A program made the position numbers and the translations under genes. Shown in pieces: positions 62,545-64,000 of a stretch of DNA of 64,000 nt (positions are counted from its first letter, which is position 1; each line of letters begins with the position of its first letter). Below the pieces are notes generated by a model. It worked only from the letters and a program-made list of their open reading frames with translations, had not been told where the DNA came from and ran no database searches. Source of the DNA: DATARH01 sp050246595. Lineage in GTDB: Bacteria; Pseudomonadota; Alphaproteobacteria; ATCC43930; CGMCC-115725. Location: positions 1-64,000 of the forward strand of contig JBFWVT010000008.1 of the NCBI GenBank assembly GCA_050246595.1, read 5' to 3'.

Positions 62545-63456
62545 CTAGGCGGCCCACGCTTCTTTCGACTGGCGCTCGTAATGGCGCGAGTATTTCTCCG
62601 CGACGAGATCGGTTTTGACGACGATGCAGATATCGGTCGTATTAAACTGCTCGTCGATCACGGCCCCGTCGCCGACAAAGCCGCCGAGCCGCAGATAGCC
62701 TTTGATCAGCGGAGGCAGCGCCGCGAGTGCGCGGTTCGGGTCGATCTGCGCGGGGTCGCGCCGGCGCATCTCGACAAAGCGCTCGGGCAGCGCCCGCGCG
62801 CGCAGCGCCGGTGGCGCCAGGTGGTGGTAGTAGAGATAAGAGAGCGGCGCCGCCAGCGCTTCCGGGTCGGTGCCCGGCAGGCTGGCGCAGCCGAACATCA
62901 GCGCGATGTCGTAGTGAAAGACATAGGAGGCAATGCCGCTCCACAACAGCTGCATGACCGGACGGGCGCGATACCCGGCATCGACGCAGGAACGGCCGAG
63001 TTCGAGAATTTCGCCGGGATAGGCGACAAACGGCGCGATATCGTATTCCGCCGCCGAGTAGAACGCGCCAAAACGGGACGCTGCCTCGCGCCGGATCAGC
63101 CGGTAGGTGCCGACGACCGAATCGGTGCCGCTCCCCCGGCTGTGGTCGAGCACGAGCAGGTGATCGCAGAGGCGGTCGTACCCGTCGAAATCGCGCCGCA
63201 GAATGTCCATGCCGGGGAGCGGGCGCGCTCCCATGATTTCATAGAAGATGCGATAACGCAGCGTCTGCGCCGCCTCGATATCCGTGGCGCTTTCGGCGAG
63301 GCGGACCTGCAACGGCCCGGAGACGATATCAATGATTCGCTCCCGGCCCGGCGCGAGACCGGGCGGCGGTGCCGCCGCTTCGACCGACAAGCCGGGCGGC
63401 TCGGCGCGCGTGCCGCGGATCACCTCAGCCAACCCGCCCGGCGCATTGGCCCTCAT
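62545..63456 (-). CDS. olsB: L-ornithine N-alpha-acyltransferase (OlsB, hemolysin-like GNAT)
   Basis: 303 residues. The acyl-ACP GNAT core reads LRYRIFYEIMGARPLPG, DFDGYDRLCDHLLVLD, VGTYRLIRREAA and EILELGRSCVDAGYRARPVMQLLWSGIASYVF (about 155-190 in part). LFGCASLPGTDPEA-like text (MFGCASLPGTDPEA) is typical of OlsB. The enzyme attaches a 3-hydroxyacyl chain to ornithine, the first step of phosphorus-free ornithine lipid. It overlaps fur by 4 nt (ATGA) and touches olsA, so the three genes form one operon. The first 45 residues are unstructured. Confidence 0.88.
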   Translation of the reverse strand: MRANAPGGLAEVIRGTRAEPPGLSVEAAAPPPGLAPGRERIIDIVSGPLQVRLAESATDIEAAQTLRYRIFYEIMGARPLPGMDILRRDFDGYDRLCDHLLVLDHSRGSGTDSVVGTYRLIRREAASRFGAFYSAAEYDIAPFVAYPGEILELGRSCVDAGYRARPVMQLLWSGIASYVFHYDIALMFGCASLPGTDPEALAAPLSYLYYHHLAPPALRARALPERFVEMRRRDPAQIDPNRALAALPPLIKGYLRLGGFVGDGAVIDEQFNTTDICIVVKTDLVAEKYSRHYERQSKEAWAA

Positions 63457-63884
63457 TCCTCATCCGGCTCCGCGGCGCCGGAGCGCGGCACGGCGTAAAG
63501 TTCGAGACGGTGGCCGACCAGCTCGTAGCCGAGCCTGGCGGCAATGATCTCCTGCAGCTTTTCGATCTCCTCGTTGCGAAACTCGATCACGCGACCGCTC
63601 TGCAAGTCGATCAGGTGATCGTGATGCGCGCTCGGCATCTCCTCATAGCGGGCGCGCCCGTCGCCGAAATCGTGACGCGCCAGAATATTCGCTTCCTCGA
63701 AGAGCCGCACGGTGCGGTAGACGGTGGCGATGCTGATGCGCGGGTCTATCGCCGTGGCCCGGCGATAGACCTGCTCGACATCGGGATGATCCTCCGAATC
63801 CGACAGCACGCGGGCGATGACGCGGCGCTGCTCGGTCATCTTCAAGCCCTTGTCGAGGCACAGCTGCTCAAGACGGGAAGTCAT
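63453..63884 (-). CDS. fur: Fur-family iron regulator
   Basis: 143 residues. The winged helix reads LCLDKGLKMTEQRRVIARVL and ISIATVYRTVRLFEEANIL; the metal region HHDHLIDLQSGRVIEF holds the histidines of the regulatory site. The C-terminal CxxC structural zinc motif of enterobacterial Fur is absent, as is usual in alphaproteobacteria. The start at 63884 gives MTSRLEQLCLDKG; the frame is open to 63926. Fur is first in the operon with olsB and olsA. Irr/Mur-like roles are possible in some orders. Confidence 0.92.
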   Translation of the reverse strand: MTSRLEQLCLDKGLKMTEQRRVIARVLSDSEDHPDVEQVYRRATAIDPRISIATVYRTVRLFEEANILARHDFGDGRARYEEMPSAHHDHLIDLQSGRVIEFRNEEIEKLQEIIAARLGYELVGHRLELYAVPRSGAAEPDEE

Positions 63885-64000
63885 GTACACGCGATCCGGG
63901 CGGTGCCTTTCTCCGCCACTATACAAGAACCGACCGGATCAGCCTATGCCCGATCACTCGAACGCGCCGTCGACCGCAACGGAGCCGCACCCGCCGCTCG

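Noticed and set aside
63945..64000. Start of a plus-strand gene at the window end (MPDHSNAPST...)
   Set aside because: Only 18 codons are visible, there is no clear ribosome site, and the Pro/Thr-rich text cannot be told from non-coding DNA.

Overview
This 64 kb window is GC-rich DNA with high coding density, and it looks like an alphaproteobacterial chromosome. The reasons are the block fur-olsB-plsC-miaB-phoH-ybeY-corC-lnt-XRE-metK (53.8-63.9 kb, all minus strand), the TrmFO, IalB-like, DUF992 and DUF192 proteins, and an IS630-type transposase end like those of rhizobia. Hyphomicrobiales or Rhodospirillales are the likeliest orders; no rRNA or tRNA gene is present to decide it.

Region by region. 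0-3.4 kb: an IS630 end that has cut short a secreted protein, a methyltransferase, a membrane-anchored HtrA-type protease and a YgjP-like metallopeptidase. 3.4-8.3 kb: a minus-strand cluster of a small Cys-rich protein, a Rieske protein without a mononuclear iron site, and sarcosine oxidase subunits SoxA and SoxG, with no SoxB or SoxD. 8.5-17.7 kb: oxidoreductases and catabolic enzymes (acyl-CoA dehydrogenase-like flavoprotein, GMC oxidoreductase, VOC extradiol dioxygenase, HyuA), an Mrr nuclease of lower GC, and a PAS-PAS histidine kinase. 17.9-30 kb: a GH3 enzyme preceded by a penicillin-acylase fragment, amidohydrolase, GNAT, IalB-like protein, RlmN, hydrolase, Gfo/Idh/MocA, LLM flavoprotein, DUF3750 lipoprotein, GhrA and DUF192. 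30.2-43.7 kb: an accessory stretch with three toxin-antitoxin pairs (VapBC, HicAB, MazEF), a GAF-GAF-adenylate cyclase, a TauD-type dioxygenase, an internally deleted acetyltransferase and two paralogous P450s that flank hicAB. 43.9-48.6 kb: a 174 bp MITE-like element, N-formylglutamate amidohydrolase, an HpaB-type hydroxylase, GST, GlsB and YidB-like proteins. 48.7-63.9 kb: housekeeping genes (trmFO, Bax inhibitor-1, FtsX-like permease, metK, XRE regulator, lnt, corC, ybeY, phoH, miaB, plsC/olsA, olsB, fur).

How they work together: most catabolic genes stand alone or in pairs, as expected of a metabolic generalist that handles aromatic and methylated substrates. The housekeeping block is tightly packed, with 4-8 nt overlaps, and joins RNA modification, envelope lipoprotein acylation, ornithine-lipid synthesis and iron sensing. 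Non-coding DNA is rich in short palindromic repeats of at least four sequence families. In-frame or near-frame tandem repeats of 14-15 nt occur at three loci.

The best candidate for an undescribed system is the SoxA-SoxG-Rieske-Cys-rich cluster. Next come the two P450s that lack the usual I-helix acid, and several genes whose ends have been rewritten by repeats or deletions (GH3, PlsC, Maa, the penicillin-acylase fragment).
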